Both the position numbers and the translations under genes were made by a program. The notes beneath the pieces are model-generated. The model made no database searches. It was not told the origin of the DNA and saw nothing but the letters and a program-made list of their open reading frames with translations. Shown here piece after piece: positions 19,116 through 28,324 of a stretch of 64,000 nt of DNA; the first letter of the stretch is position 1; each line of letters opens with the position of its first letter. Source of the stretch: Providencia manganoxydans (GTDB lineage Bacteria > Pseudomonadota > Gammaproteobacteria > Enterobacterales > Enterobacteriaceae); assembly GCF_016618195.1 (NCBI RefSeq), contig NZ_CP067099.1, positions 930,001-994,000 on the forward strand, written 5' to 3'.

Positions 19116-19841
19116 ATGAAGCCAGCGCGTATTGAAAAAAAATTCCAGATGCCAGTATCTTGGTCTGATATTCCTTTCGGGCGACAATATCGCCAAGCAC
19201 TACAATACCAGCTTCGTCCTTGGTGGCCAAAAATGTTTGGTTTTCATTTGCTTAAATTAGGACATTTAAGTACCGAGATCGACACTGAAGAATGTATGAT
19301 AGCCCATCAATTTAGCGTGGGGAACGATGATCCGCGATTTCATGTCTTAGCAGAGCCTTTGGCATTACCATTTGCTGATAAATCTATCGATGCTTGTTTG
19401 ATCTCTCATATGTTGGCATATAGCCATGACCCACACTGGGTGTTGCGTGAGGTTGATAGGGTGTTGGTTGATGACGGTTGGTTAATTATTTCAGGTTTTA
19501 ATCCATTTAGTTTACTAGGTATAGGGAAAGCGCTCCCTTTTCTTCGTAAGCAACAGCCTTATTGTAGTCGTTTCTTCCCAACATTACGGGTATTTGACTG
19601 GCTTAGTGTACTAAACTACGAAGTGCTTTATCACCGTAATTGCCAAGTATTCCCTTGGCATGATCCTGAAAATTGGTTGAATAAGCACATCGGTGGGGTT
19701 GGGGCGTTAAATGTTATTGTTGCCAGAAAACGAACTTACCCATTAACACCGACTCTACTTAAATTTAAACAACCAAAAGTTAAGATTGGGACAGCTATTG
19801 GGGCCGCAAAGCGTATATCTAGTCGTTCAAAGAATCGATAA
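19116..19841 (+). CDS. yafS: YafS-family SAM-dependent methyltransferase
   Basis: This is a predicted class I methyltransferase of unknown substrate. The start at 19116 (MKPARIEKKF) follows ttaagggga. The 241 residues align with E. coli YafS: YGFHLLK-like KMFGFHLLKLGHLS, then LALPFADKSIDACLISHMLAYSHDPH, the post-motif region of Methyltransf_11 domains, and DDGWLIISGFNPFS. The first glycine-rich SAM loop is degenerate, as in YafS. The basic tail is variable. It is convergent with rnhA, ten bases apart. Confidence 0.9.
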   Translation: MKPARIEKKFQMPVSWSDIPFGRQYRQALQYQLRPWWPKMFGFHLLKLGHLSTEIDTEECMIAHQFSVGNDDPRFHVLAEPLALPFADKSIDACLISHMLAYSHDPHWVLREVDRVLVDDGWLIISGFNPFSLLGIGKALPFLRKQQPYCSRFFPTLRVFDWLSVLNYEVLYHRNCQVFPWHDPENWLNKHIGGVGALNVIVARKRTYPLTPTLLKFKQPKVKIGTAIGAAKRISSRSKNR

Positions 19842-19851
19842 GAGATATTGG

Positions 19852-20322
19852 CTAGTCTTGAGCTGGTTGATAGCCTGTATCTTCTTGTGTTGGTGATTCA
19901 GCAGCTTGCCTTGCAAGCTCGTCACATTTTTCATTTTCAGGGTGCCCTGCATGCCCTTTGACCCAGCGCCAATCAATGGTGTGTCGAGTAATCGCTTCAT
20001 CAAGACGTTTCCATAGATCTACATTAACCACTGGCGATTTATCTGCTTTACGCCATTGGCGACGTTTCCAGTTATGGATCCATTGCGTAATTCCTTGGCG
20101 AACGTATTGGCTATCGGTGGTTAAAATAATATCACATGGGCGTTTTAGCGATTCGAGCGCAACAATTGCTGCGAGCAGCTCCATTCGATTATTGGTTGTC
20201 ATAAAAAAACCTTCACTGAGTGTTTTTTCATGTTGTTGGTAACGAAGGAGAACACCGTAACCACCGGGACCTGGATTACCCAAACAAGAACCATCAGTGA
20301 AAATTTCTACCTGCTTTGTCAT
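19852..20322 (-). CDS. rnhA: Ribonuclease HI
   Basis: RnhA cleaves RNA in RNA-DNA hybrids, removing primers and R-loops. At 156 residues (155 in E. coli) it carries the acidic catalytic set: Asp10 in [17 protein letters not shown], Glu48 in NNRMELLAA, Asp70 in TTDSQYV, and the later [12 protein letters not shown] segment with Asp134. It is divergent from dnaQ with about 54 bases between starts, the classic arrangement of overlapping promoters. Confidence 0.97.
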   Translation of the reverse strand: MTKQVEIFTDGSCLGNPGPGGYGVLLRYQQHEKTLSEGFFMTTNNRMELLAAIVALESLKRPCDIILTTDSQYVRQGITQWIHNWKRRQWRKADKSPVVNVDLWKRLDEAITRHTIDWRWVKGHAGHPENEKCDELARQAAESPTQEDTGYQPAQD

Positions 20323-20376
20323 TTCTGTTACACTCTACCTTATTCATTAATCCTTAGTTTGACACAAAAATTCATG

Positions 20377-21138
20377 ATGAGCACGGCGATAACAAGACAA
20401 ATTGTCCTTGATACTGAAACGACAGGTATGAACAAGCTAGGCGTTCATTACGAAGGCCATTGTATTATTGAAATTGGTGCCGTTGAGGTGATTAACCGTA
20501 GATTAACGGGGCGTAATTTCCATGTTTATATTAAACCTGACCGTTTAGTTGATCCTGAAGCATTTGAAGTTCATGGTATTAGTGATGAATTTTTGCAGGA
20601 TAAACCTGTATTTGCCGATATTGCGGATGAGTTTCTCGAATTTATTCGTGGTGCAGAGCTTATTATCCACAATGCGCCGTTTGATATTGGTTTTATGGAT
20701 TATGAATTCCGCAAATTGAATAAAGGGATACCACCAACGACTGAGTTTTGCCAAATTACAGATAGCTTAGTCATGGCACGCCAGCTATTCCCCGGAAAAC
20801 GGAATAACTTGGATGCTTTATGTGATCGTTACTTGATTGATAACACTAAGCGAACTCTTCATGGCGCGTTATTGGATGCGGAGATACTTTCCGATGTCTA
20901 TTTAGCGATGACAGGTGGGCAGACATCACTTGCTTTCTCAATGGATGCAGATACTTCAACTGAAAACTATGTGGAAGAAGTCCAGCGCATTGAGCGTCCT
21001 ATGACAGGTCTTAAAGTATTGTATGCCTCAGATGAAGAACTTATCGAGCATGAAAAAAGGCTAGATATTGTTGATAAAAAAGGTGGAAAGCCTTGTCTGT
21101 GGCGTCAAACACCTGATGAAGAAGAGACGTTTCATTAA
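20377..21138 (+). CDS. dnaQ: DNA polymerase III epsilon subunit (proofreading exonuclease)
   Basis: DnaQ is the 3'-5' proofreading subunit of the replicative polymerase. The start at 20377 (MSTAITRQIVLDTETTGM) equals the E. coli N-terminus; a tandem ATG lies three bases earlier. The DEDDh exonuclease motifs are complete: LDTETTG with Asp12 and Glu14, HNAPFDIGFMDYEF, and HGALLDAEIL. The C-terminal region that binds the alpha subunit ends KKGGKPCLWRQTPDEEETFH, longer than in E. coli. It is 253 residues and is followed by tRNA-Asp as in E. coli. Confidence 0.97.
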   Translation: MSTAITRQIVLDTETTGMNKLGVHYEGHCIIEIGAVEVINRRLTGRNFHVYIKPDRLVDPEAFEVHGISDEFLQDKPVFADIADEFLEFIRGAELIIHNAPFDIGFMDYEFRKLNKGIPPTTEFCQITDSLVMARQLFPGKRNNLDALCDRYLIDNTKRTLHGALLDAEILSDVYLAMTGGQTSLAFSMDADTSTENYVEEVQRIERPMTGLKVLYASDEELIEHEKRLDIVDKKGGKPCLWRQTPDEEETFH

Positions 21139-21196
21139 TATAAAGGTTTTTTAAGGCTAAAAACTGTTCAACTGCACGATTTTTCAAGAAAAAGTA

Positions 21197-21225
21197 TTGA
21201 CTGTCTTTGGAAGTGTTCGTAATAT
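21197..21225 (+). promoter_or_regulatory. Sigma-70 promoter of tRNA-Asp
   Basis: TTGACT and TAATAT are separated by 17 bases. A C-rich discriminator (gctccccg) follows, as in stringently controlled stable-RNA promoters. Confidence 0.75.
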
Positions 21226-21251
21226 GCTCCCCGTTCCCTGAAGGAACATTC

Positions 21252-21328
21252 GGAGCGGTAGTTCAGTTGGTTAGAATACCTGCCTGTCACGCAGGGGGTC
21301 GCGGGTTCGAGTCCCGTCCGTTCCGCCA
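21252..21328 (+). tRNA. aspV: tRNA-Asp (anticodon GTC)
   Basis: The 77-base cloverleaf starts GGAGCGG and ends CCGTTCCGCCA with encoded CCA. The D arm contains AGTTGGTTAGA, the anticodon loop CTGTCAC carries GTC at 21286-21288, and the T arm is CGGGTTCGAGTCCCG. It lies just after dnaQ, as aspV does in E. coli. Confidence 0.98.
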
Positions 21329-21334
21329 AATTAT

Positions 21335-21368
21335 AACGCCATGCTATTAATTAGCATGGCGTTTTTGT
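21335..21368 (+). terminator. Rho-independent terminator after tRNA-Asp
   Basis: The perfect stem aacgccatgcta/tagcatggcgtt with a five-base loop is followed by T-rich sequence. Confidence 0.92.
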
Positions 21369-21811
21369 TTTTTAGGCTATATCAGCGTATGATTATTGAT
21401 TGGCTTTGCTATGACTAGATGGTGTCAGAGGTTCTTCTTAGTTTGTTGATCACATGTGAGTGGTTATATCACCGCCCTTCCATAAAAACATGTATGTTTT
21501 GAGTATCACATATAATGTTTAATTCAATTTATTAAATAAGTGTGAGCTCGTTTATCTTTATCATTTTTGCTAGATAACCCATCTTTGATTTAATTTTTCT
21601 GCAAACATTGATATATCGCACATAAATCATGTTTCTAATCTTCTTAGTGATCACTTGTATATCTGAGCAATATTTAGTTTTGGTTATACATAAAAGTGCC
21701 AATCAGTTTATGCATGAAACTTCACACTTTCTGACTATCTCCTTGTAGGGATGTTGGGTAAACTCGCTGGATAATTTAGGTTAAGTGGTTAGAAACTATT
21801 AGGAGCACATG
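21369..21811. other. Intergenic region after tRNA-Asp
   Basis: About 440 AT-rich bases with no gene. This is the edge between conserved core DNA and the accessory block. Short palindromes around GTGATCAC (near 21648) are visible but not interpretable. Confidence 0.5.
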
Positions 21812-22555
21812 ATGCGTATTAAAATGCTTGGATTGGCATTCTTATGGGTATTTTTTTCATCGGCTAGCAACGCAAAAGTATTGAATCAAAATAATCCAGA
21901 TGGTTATCAACAATTTCGATTGGACTATGCGGAAATGGTCGATATTGCGAATAAAAATAAGTTACCTCATCGTATTTTTTATGAGGCACCTTCAGAAGGG
22001 CCTGATGCAAAATGGTTTGATGCCGTTAAACAAGGGGATTTAGAGACGGTTAAAATGTATGTTGAAAAAGGGCAAAATATTGAGGCTAAAGACAATGCAA
22101 GCTTAGGGCAAACAGCATTGGGCTGGGCGGCTTTTATCGGTTATGAGGACATGGTGGATTACCTGATAGCGCAAAAAGCTAACCTTTGGGCAACGGATAA
22201 CGGAGATGTCTATAATGCCCTTAAATCAGCTACGTTAGGTAAGAATGTAAATGTAGTGAAAAAGCTCCAACAAGCATTAGAAGGGAAATTTGATATTCAG
22301 GACTCATCATATGAAGATGATGGTGAGACATTAGTTATGATTGCAGCAAGTAATAACCGCATTGATATTGTTAAATATTTTATTAGCCAACAGGTTGATT
22401 TGAATGCTGTGACGACGGCAAAAGATAATCGTGTGGGGTCCTTTAATCAAAGTGCATTGAGTTATGCATGTGAGCGAGGCCATATTGACATGCAAAAATT
22501 ACTCATTGCGAATGGCGCAATTAACCACCGTACAGGGAATACGCAATGTCAATAA
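21812..22555 (+). CDS. Exported ankyrin-repeat protein, probably truncated
   Basis: A signal peptide (MRIKMLGLAFLWVFFSSASNA) precedes a periplasmic region with ankyrin-like repeats: AKWFDAVKQGDLETVKMYVEKGQNIEAKD, QTALGWAAFIGYEDMVDYLIAQKANLWATD, TLVMIAASNNRIDIVKYFISQQVDL and SALSYACERGHIDMQKLLIANGA. Aggag lies six bases before the chosen ATG; a tandem ATG precedes it. The partner and role are unknown. Downstream of the TAA the same frame continues with protein-like sequence broken by further stops up to 22741, and a terminator follows only at 22786. The 3' end therefore looks decayed. Confidence 0.8.
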   Translation: MRIKMLGLAFLWVFFSSASNAKVLNQNNPDGYQQFRLDYAEMVDIANKNKLPHRIFYEAPSEGPDAKWFDAVKQGDLETVKMYVEKGQNIEAKDNASLGQTALGWAAFIGYEDMVDYLIAQKANLWATDNGDVYNALKSATLGKNVNVVKKLQQALEGKFDIQDSSYEDDGETLVMIAASNNRIDIVKYFISQQVDLNAVTTAKDNRVGSFNQSALSYACERGHIDMQKLLIANGAINHRTGNTQCQ

Positions 22556-22741
22556 CCCAGTGAAGATGAATATGTGCAAGATTGCCTCGTGAGAGGGAGT
22601 TTTGCGCTCAGTTAATGTATTAAGCTAGCTCATGCAGTGATCATGAACGTAAGATAAAAACGTGAAAAAGATGCTGAAAACAACGCCAGCAAAAACACTA
22701 AAGCCAGTGAGGTCGATCCTGAAAGGGGTTTTATAGATTAG
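22556..22741 (+). pseudogene. Decayed 3' extension of the ankyrin gene
   Basis: Reading on in the ankyrin frame past the TAA at 22553 gives segments of 19, 13 and 27 codons separated by TAA at 22613 and 22655 and ended by TAG at 22739. The last segment (KREKDAENNASKNTKASEV...) looks like ordinary hydrophilic coding sequence. This is a weak signal based on frame conservation and terminator position only. Confidence 0.35.
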
Positions 22742-22785
22742 GAGAATAAACCGATACTAAAACAGGGGAGAGGCTATTAACTTAG

Positions 22786-22813
22786 ATCCCGAGTCTTTGA
22801 CTCGGGATTTTTT
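22786..22813 (+). terminator. Rho-independent terminator downstream of the ankyrin gene
   Basis: The perfect 10-base-pair stem atcccgagtc/gactcgggat with a TTT loop runs into six T. It is 230 bases beyond the ankyrin stop but only about 45 bases beyond the end of its open extension. Confidence 0.9.
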
Positions 22814-23989
22814 ATTTTCAGTAAATTAAAATCATTTTCTTTATCAAATGGCATAACTAAAGCTAAATTATTATCTTAGTTACCCCTTATGTTATTTCTA
22901 TTCCTTAGTAGCTTTATCTATTCCTTTAGAGAAATAGCACAGGAAATATGTATGAATACTGTTTCTTTAATGTTTCTTAACATTATGAATATTGTTAATT
23001 TCTGGCGTTTTTTTTGTGTTTATTTCGACTAATATTGATACTTTTGCTGCACTAGCTCATTAGCTAAGTATTAATGTATCTGTTTTTAATTAGTTTTTTT
23101 ATTCATGCAATATACTTCGTGTTTTATTAATAAAATATACCTAGTGATTTATCATCAATAAATAAAGTTAAAATATGTACTAGTATGTGGGAGGGGCGTA
23201 GTATTTTTAATGTATCAATAATTGACGAATCGAAAAATGATTATGTTATTTTGATATTATTTAAAATCATATATATGAAAGTGCTCTCTAATTTGAGTTA
23301 AATATTGCATGGATTGATAAAACTACTTTTTTATTTAATATGAATAATAACTGGTTTTTCATATATTCTCTCTATAATGAGAAATTAATATTGATATTAG
23401 TGCAATGTTTCATCAGTTTTGTATATTGTATTTTTTCCTGTCCTTGCTTGTATTTGTTATATCGTGTTGAAAAATAAGGGATTACTTAATCCTATCATTA
23501 ACGTAAGAAATACTGAATATATTAATTTATTTATTTTTTTATGAATTATTGTGACTTTTAATTAAATTTGGTTCTTTTATCTTTATTTCCTTCCTTATGT
23601 GAATAGTATTAGTGGAAATCACTGTTTTCTATAGATACTCTTAAAGTGACTCACTCTGAATGCAGCAAGGTGGCTAGTTTTAAAGATATTTGATTTACTC
23701 TGTATAGGCGTAATTGCGTGTCCAAGTTACTACTAAATAGGGAGGCCAAAGTTTGATTTTGTTTCTGTCCTCAAGTAAATTAATATGCATTAGCCGAGTG
23801 AGAAAAATAAAAAAATTATTCATACCCTTTATACCTAAAAGTTACGGAAATATTTGAAAATAGAGTTTTCATTCAATGGTTTGAATGAGATGGGATTCTA
23901 TTTTTTGTTGGTTTTTATTTTATAAATTCCTATTCAATATATTAATGTTACTAAGTAGAAACTATTAATTTAATGTATGGAGAATAATA
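22814..23989. other. Long AT-rich region upstream of the fimbrial regulator
   Basis: Nearly 1.2 kb of very AT-rich DNA without a credible gene. A 26-codon frame from 22952 follows an aggaaa-like site but is not convincing. Length and composition suggest an H-NS/Hha-silenced regulatory region for the fimbrial locus, which is inference. No inverted repeats flanking a switch were found by eye. Confidence 0.5.
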
Positions 23990-24385
23990 GTGAGAGTAAA
24001 TGCAGTGCAAATATCGGAAAATAAATTTAACAATTCAAGGACTGTTTTTACCGAAGCTATCGGAAAGGAAATACATAAGCTACGTAAAGAGCGCTCAATG
24101 ACAGGAAAAGAGCTTGCTCGTTTAGTCAATGTTTCGCAGCAACAAATATCCCGCTATGAGTGCGGAGTTTGTAATTTAACTATAGATACTTTAATTATTA
24201 TCTTAAATGCACTTGATGTTCCACTTACGGATTTTTTTAATCAGGTCTTTATGAGAGTATTCGAAACAGAAAAAAAAGTCTGCGTACAATACCATAATGT
24301 ATTTTCCTCAATTGACCAATCAGAAGAATTGAAAAAACAGCTGGAAACATTTGGTCGATATAATAAAAGTAATTTGTGGGGATGA
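23990..24385 (+). CDS. MrpJ-like XRE-family transcriptional regulator
   Basis: This is a 131-residue protein with a GTG start seven bases after ggag. The XRE-type helix-turn-helix covers about residues 24-80: IGKEIHKLRKERSMTGKELARLVNVSQQQISRYECG, then LTIDTLIIILNALDVPLTDFF. The short size, the domain and the place beside a chaperone-usher operon are typical of the MrpJ family of Proteus and Providencia, which repress flagellar genes when fimbriae are made. MrpJ itself is the last gene of its operon, whereas this one precedes the major pilin by 161 bases. A role in fimbria-motility switching is inferred. Confidence 0.8.
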   Translation: MRVNAVQISENKFNNSRTVFTEAIGKEIHKLRKERSMTGKELARLVNVSQQQISRYECGVCNLTIDTLIIILNALDVPLTDFFNQVFMRVFETEKKVCVQYHNVFSSIDQSEELKKQLETFGRYNKSNLWG

Positions 24386-24546
24386 TAGTTATTTAGCAAC
24401 TATTCAACAAAACCAAATTTTTATTCTTAATCTAAATTATTTCTAAGTTATTTATATCTAAATAATTAGGCTTTGACACACCTGAATGTTTTTAAATGCA
24501 TTCTTTTTTAACTTTAAACAATATTATTTCTATTGCAGAGGCAAAT

Positions 24547-25074
24547 ATGAAAAAGATTATTTTAGCAACTTTGATTTCTGGTGCAATGAGTGCATCGGCT
24601 ATGGCTGCTCCAGTCAGCGCAGGTCAAGGTACGGTGACTTTCTATGGCTCTATCATCGAAGCTGCTTGTGGTATTGCACCGGAGTCAACTGACCAAACGG
24701 TTAACCTAGGTCAAGTAGCATCTGCACAGTTAGAGGATGGTGGTACTTCTCGTCCAGTGCCATTCACTATCGAGCTGGTTGACTGCGATACAACTACTCT
24801 AAAAGACAATACGGCAACCGTTACCTTTACGGGCGGTGTGAACCCTAACTTGGCGGATTCACTGGCTATTCAAGGTCAAGCATCTGGCGCAGGTGTTCAA
24901 ATTGCCGGTTTAGGTGGCGTACCTGTGAAATTAGATGGCTCTGCGGGAACCGACCTAAAGATTCAAAATGGTGACAACTCGCTGCTGTTCTCTGCTTATT
25001 TGAAAGGTGATGGCAAAACTATCGTTCCAGGTGAATTCACTGCACTGGCTAACTTCACCATGAGCTACGAGTAA
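24547..25074 (+). CDS. Type 1-like major fimbrial subunit (fimbria 1)
   Basis: This is the probable main shaft pilin, 175 residues. The start at 24547 gives the signal peptide MKKIILATLISGAMSASAMAA. The mature protein has the pilin pattern: GQGTVTFYGSIIEAACGI with the first disulfide Cys, a second Cys in IELVDCDTT, and a C-terminal strand ending FTALANFTMSYE with the penultimate Tyr used in donor-strand exchange. It heads a run of nine fimbrial genes and is followed after 38 bases by another subunit. Confidence 0.92.
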   Translation: MKKIILATLISGAMSASAMAAPVSAGQGTVTFYGSIIEAACGIAPESTDQTVNLGQVASAQLEDGGTSRPVPFTIELVDCDTTTLKDNTATVTFTGGVNPNLADSLAIQGQASGAGVQIAGLGGVPVKLDGSAGTDLKIQNGDNSLLFSAYLKGDGKTIVPGEFTALANFTMSYE

Positions 25075-25112
25075 TTAGAACACTAGCGTGTCATTCAAAG
25101 GAGGGTAAAACC

Positions 25113-25652
25113 ATGGGGCGTCAAGCAGTATTCGGATGGAGTGCGTTACTCCTCGCGACGAGTTTTACCTCACCTTTGGCGCACGCAGCTGGGCAAGGTG
25201 CAGGTACGGTGACCATGAACGGTGAAATCACCGATGCAGCCTGCACAATTGCCATGGAATCCCGTGATCAGATCATTGATATGGGGGTGTTGCCGATTGG
25301 CACGATCCGCCAAGAAGGCCAAGGTCCCAAACAAGATTTTGAAATTCAGTTGGTGAACTGCAATTTAGTCAAACACAGTGACCCAACGCAAACGTGGCGC
25401 GCACTGCGCATGACTTTTGATGCGCCGGCAGATAATGGGTTATTTCAAGTGTTTGGTGAGGCGCGGGGTGTGGGGTTATTGATGCAAGACGCACAGTTGC
25501 GTCAAGTGATACCGGGTGAAGCGTCCCCAGAGCACGATATTGTGCCACCGAGTATGCGGCTGGCTTATCAATTACGCTTGGTCTCGGATTCTCGGCCATT
25601 GAGAGCTGGGCCTTATCAAAGTTTGATCCGCTTTAAAGTCGATTATTACTAA
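25113..25652 (+). CDS. Minor fimbrial subunit (fimbria 1)
   Basis: This 179-residue pilin follows a strong ribosome site (aaaggagggt). The signal peptide ends THL-like SPLAHA. Mature features include GAGTVTMNGEITDAACTIAMES and the second Cys in IQLVNCNLV; the C-terminus YQSLIRFKVDYY supplies the donor strand. It resembles the MrpB-type subunit that often sits between major pilin and usher and can terminate or anchor the shaft; that role is inferred. From here to about 29.7 kb the DNA is visibly richer in G and C than its surroundings. Confidence 0.88.
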   Translation: MGRQAVFGWSALLLATSFTSPLAHAAGQGAGTVTMNGEITDAACTIAMESRDQIIDMGVLPIGTIRQEGQGPKQDFEIQLVNCNLVKHSDPTQTWRALRMTFDAPADNGLFQVFGEARGVGLLMQDAQLRQVIPGEASPEHDIVPPSMRLAYQLRLVSDSRPLRAGPYQSLIRFKVDYY

Positions 25653-25715
25653 ACCGCTGGCAGCGATTTTATTGGCACTTCTTTTTATTGTGATTGTTCA
25701 CGAGGGATATTTTTT

Positions 25716-28247
25716 ATGTCTTTACCAAAGGCCACTCCTTTTCGCCTTGCACTGCTGTCGCTGTCCATTGCGTTTGCCTTGGGTGGTCACGGCGAAGCCT
25801 TTGCATCGGTGTCGACAGAGGCTATCCAATTCAATACTGATGTATTGGATGTGGAAGACAAAAAAAATATCAACCTTGACCACTTTTCCCGTGCGGGCTA
25901 CGTGATGCCGGGAACCTACAGCTTGGCGTTAAAAGTCAATGATGATGCCTTGCCGGAAGTCAAAATTCCTTTTTATGTGCCTGACAACGACCCTCAAGGC
26001 AGCGTGCCGTGTTTGTCACCCGAGATTACTGCGCAATTGGGACTGACCGCCGACAGCTTGAAAAAGCTGACATGGTGGCATGATGACCAATGTTTAAACT
26101 TAGAAAGCTTGCCGGGGATGCAGGTGCGTGGGGATCTCTCGACGTCCTCCTTATACGTGAGTATTCCACAAGCTTATATGGAATACACAGCGCCTAACTG
26201 GGATCCACCATCACGTTGGGATGAGGGGATTGCGGCGATTTTGTTGGATTACAATATTAACGGTAATACCTACCGACCACACAATAAAGGCCATAATACC
26301 TACACGTTAAACGGCAACGGGGTGGCTGGTGTGAACCTAGGCGCATGGCGTTTTCGTGCCGATTGGCAGGGGCGTCTCAATCACGCCACGGGCTCGACCC
26401 AAGCGGTCAATCGTGATCTGCAATGGAACCGTTTTTACGCCTACCGCGCATTGCCGGCGCTCGGGGCCAAACTGATTTTGGGTGAAGATTACCTGAACTC
26501 AAATATGTTTGATTCGTTCCGTTTTATTGGCGCCAGTTTGCGCTCGGATTTGAATATGTTACCGCCTAATTTACGCGGCTATGCACCGGAAGTGACGGGG
26601 ATCGCGCAGTCGAATGCGACAGTCACGATCAGCCAACAAGGGCGGGTGATTTATACCGAACAAGTGGCGCCGGGCCCGTTTCGTATTCAAAACTTGAGCG
26701 ATGCGATCAGCGGGACGTTAGATGTCAAGATTGAAGAGCAAGATGGCACGGTGCAAGAGTATCAACTTGATACCGCCAACCTGCCTTACTTAACTCGCCC
26801 AGGGCAAATCCAATATAAGTTGGCGATGGGGCAGCCAAATAATGTGAACCGCGATAAAGAAGGTGACAATTTTATTACGGGTGAGTTGTCGTGGGGGGTG
26901 AATAACGGGTGGTCACTGTTCAGCGGTTTGATTGGCAGCAAAAACTACCAAGCGATTTCTGCGGGTATCGGTCGTGACTTACTGGCGTTCGGGGCATTGT
27001 CATTCGATGTCACCCAATCGTTCGCTCGTTTGGCGGGTGAAAATACCATTAATGGCGGCTCTTATCGTGTCAGCTACGCAAAACGTTTTGATGCCATTGA
27101 CAGCCAAATTCAATTTGCGGGTTATCGCTTCTCCGAGCGTGACTTTATGAGTATGTCGGATTTCTTGCAGGCCGCGAAAACCGGTATTCGTTATGGGGGC
27201 AGCAAAGAGCTGTACACCATTTCACTGAGCAAAAACTTCCGTGATATCGGTATGTCCGTGTATTTGAATTACAACCATCAGACCTATTGGGATAGGCCAG
27301 AAAACAACTATTACAGCCTGACGTTATCCAAATATTTTGATGTGGGAGCGATTAAGAATGTCAGCGTCAACCTGTCGGCAAACCGCAGTATGTATAACGG
27401 GGTGACGGATGACAGCGTGTATTTATCCACCTCGTTCCCGCTGAGTAATGGCGCCAATATGGGGTACTCGTTAAACAGCAGCCGTTACGATACGGTCAAT
27501 CGGGTGACCTACCATGACCGTATTAATGAGCGCACCAATTACCAATTGGGGGTTGGCTCAAACCGTAAAGGGGCGAGTGGGACAGCGTATCTGACTCACC
27601 AAGGCGATACGGCGCGTGTCTCGGCGAATGCAAGTTACGCCAATAATCAATATACCGCGTTTGGGTTATCGGCAACCGGTGGGATAACCCTGACGGCAGA
27701 AGGCGGTGGAGTACACCGCATGAGTGTCCCTGGTGGAACTCGCCTACTGGTGGACACTGATGGCATTGCCAATGTACCCGTCAAAGGATTTGGGGCACCG
27801 GTGACGACAAACGTATTTGGTAAAGCGGTGGTGGGTGACATGAGCAGTTACTACCGCAGTAAAGCACAAATTGACTTAAATGCGCTGCCGGATGATGTCG
27901 ATGCCCAGCAATCGGTGGTGCAAGTGACGTTAACCGAAGGCGCCGTGGGCTACCGTGAGTTCGCGGTGGTGGCAGGACAAAAAGCGATGACGGTATTGCG
28001 TTTACCGGATGGCAGTTATCCGCCGTTTGGGGCACAAATCCTCAATGCGAAGGGGCAAAGCACCGGCATCGTGGGGGACAGCGGCAGTGCATATATCAGC
28101 GGTATTGAGCCAAATTCTCTGATGACCATTCAGTGGGGCGACGATGACGGGTGCCAAGTGGCTTTTCCGGAAAGTATCGATATCAACAATCCCTCACTGT
28201 TGTTGCAGTGTACCCCACTGACCGCAAAGCAGTTAGCGCAGCGATAA
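25716..28247 (+). CDS. Outer-membrane fimbrial usher (fimbria 1)
   Basis: This is an 843-residue FimD/PapC-family usher that accepts chaperone-subunit complexes and secretes the fibre. After a signal peptide come the N-terminal domain (FNTDVLDVEDKKNINLDHFSRAGYVMPGTYSL), the beta-barrel with plug (YAPEVTGIAQSNATVTISQQGRVIYTEQVAPGPF) and C-terminal domains ending FPESIDINNPSLLLQCTPL. The usher signature around LGEDYLNSNMFDSFRFIGASL is intact. It is followed by a single chaperone. Base composition is GC-rich relative to the second usher in this window. Confidence 0.96.
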   Translation: MSLPKATPFRLALLSLSIAFALGGHGEAFASVSTEAIQFNTDVLDVEDKKNINLDHFSRAGYVMPGTYSLALKVNDDALPEVKIPFYVPDNDPQGSVPCLSPEITAQLGLTADSLKKLTWWHDDQCLNLESLPGMQVRGDLSTSSLYVSIPQAYMEYTAPNWDPPSRWDEGIAAILLDYNINGNTYRPHNKGHNTYTLNGNGVAGVNLGAWRFRADWQGRLNHATGSTQAVNRDLQWNRFYAYRALPALGAKLILGEDYLNSNMFDSFRFIGASLRSDLNMLPPNLRGYAPEVTGIAQSNATVTISQQGRVIYTEQVAPGPFRIQNLSDAISGTLDVKIEEQDGTVQEYQLDTANLPYLTRPGQIQYKLAMGQPNNVNRDKEGDNFITGELSWGVNNGWSLFSGLIGSKNYQAISAGIGRDLLAFGALSFDVTQSFARLAGENTINGGSYRVSYAKRFDAIDSQIQFAGYRFSERDFMSMSDFLQAAKTGIRYGGSKELYTISLSKNFRDIGMSVYLNYNHQTYWDRPENNYYSLTLSKYFDVGAIKNVSVNLSANRSMYNGVTDDSVYLSTSFPLSNGANMGYSLNSSRYDTVNRVTYHDRINERTNYQLGVGSNRKGASGTAYLTHQGDTARVSANASYANNQYTAFGLSATGGITLTAEGGGVHRMSVPGGTRLLVDTDGIANVPVKGFGAPVTTNVFGKAVVGDMSSYYRSKAQIDLNALPDDVDAQQSVVQVTLTEGAVGYREFAVVAGQKAMTVLRLPDGSYPPFGAQILNAKGQSTGIVGDSGSAYISGIEPNSLMTIQWGDDDGCQVAFPESIDINNPSLLLQCTPLTAKQLAQR

Positions 28248-28324
28248 TACACGAGCATGGTTTCAATCGAATTTGCGGCGACGCAATGGTGTCTCCGAGA
28301 TGACATTAAAAAGGTTATAACAGC

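Noticed and set aside
21252..21328. tRNA-Asp as an integration site for the accessory block
   Set aside because: No integrase gene and no second copy of the tRNA 3' end was found downstream, so an island boundary is not supported.
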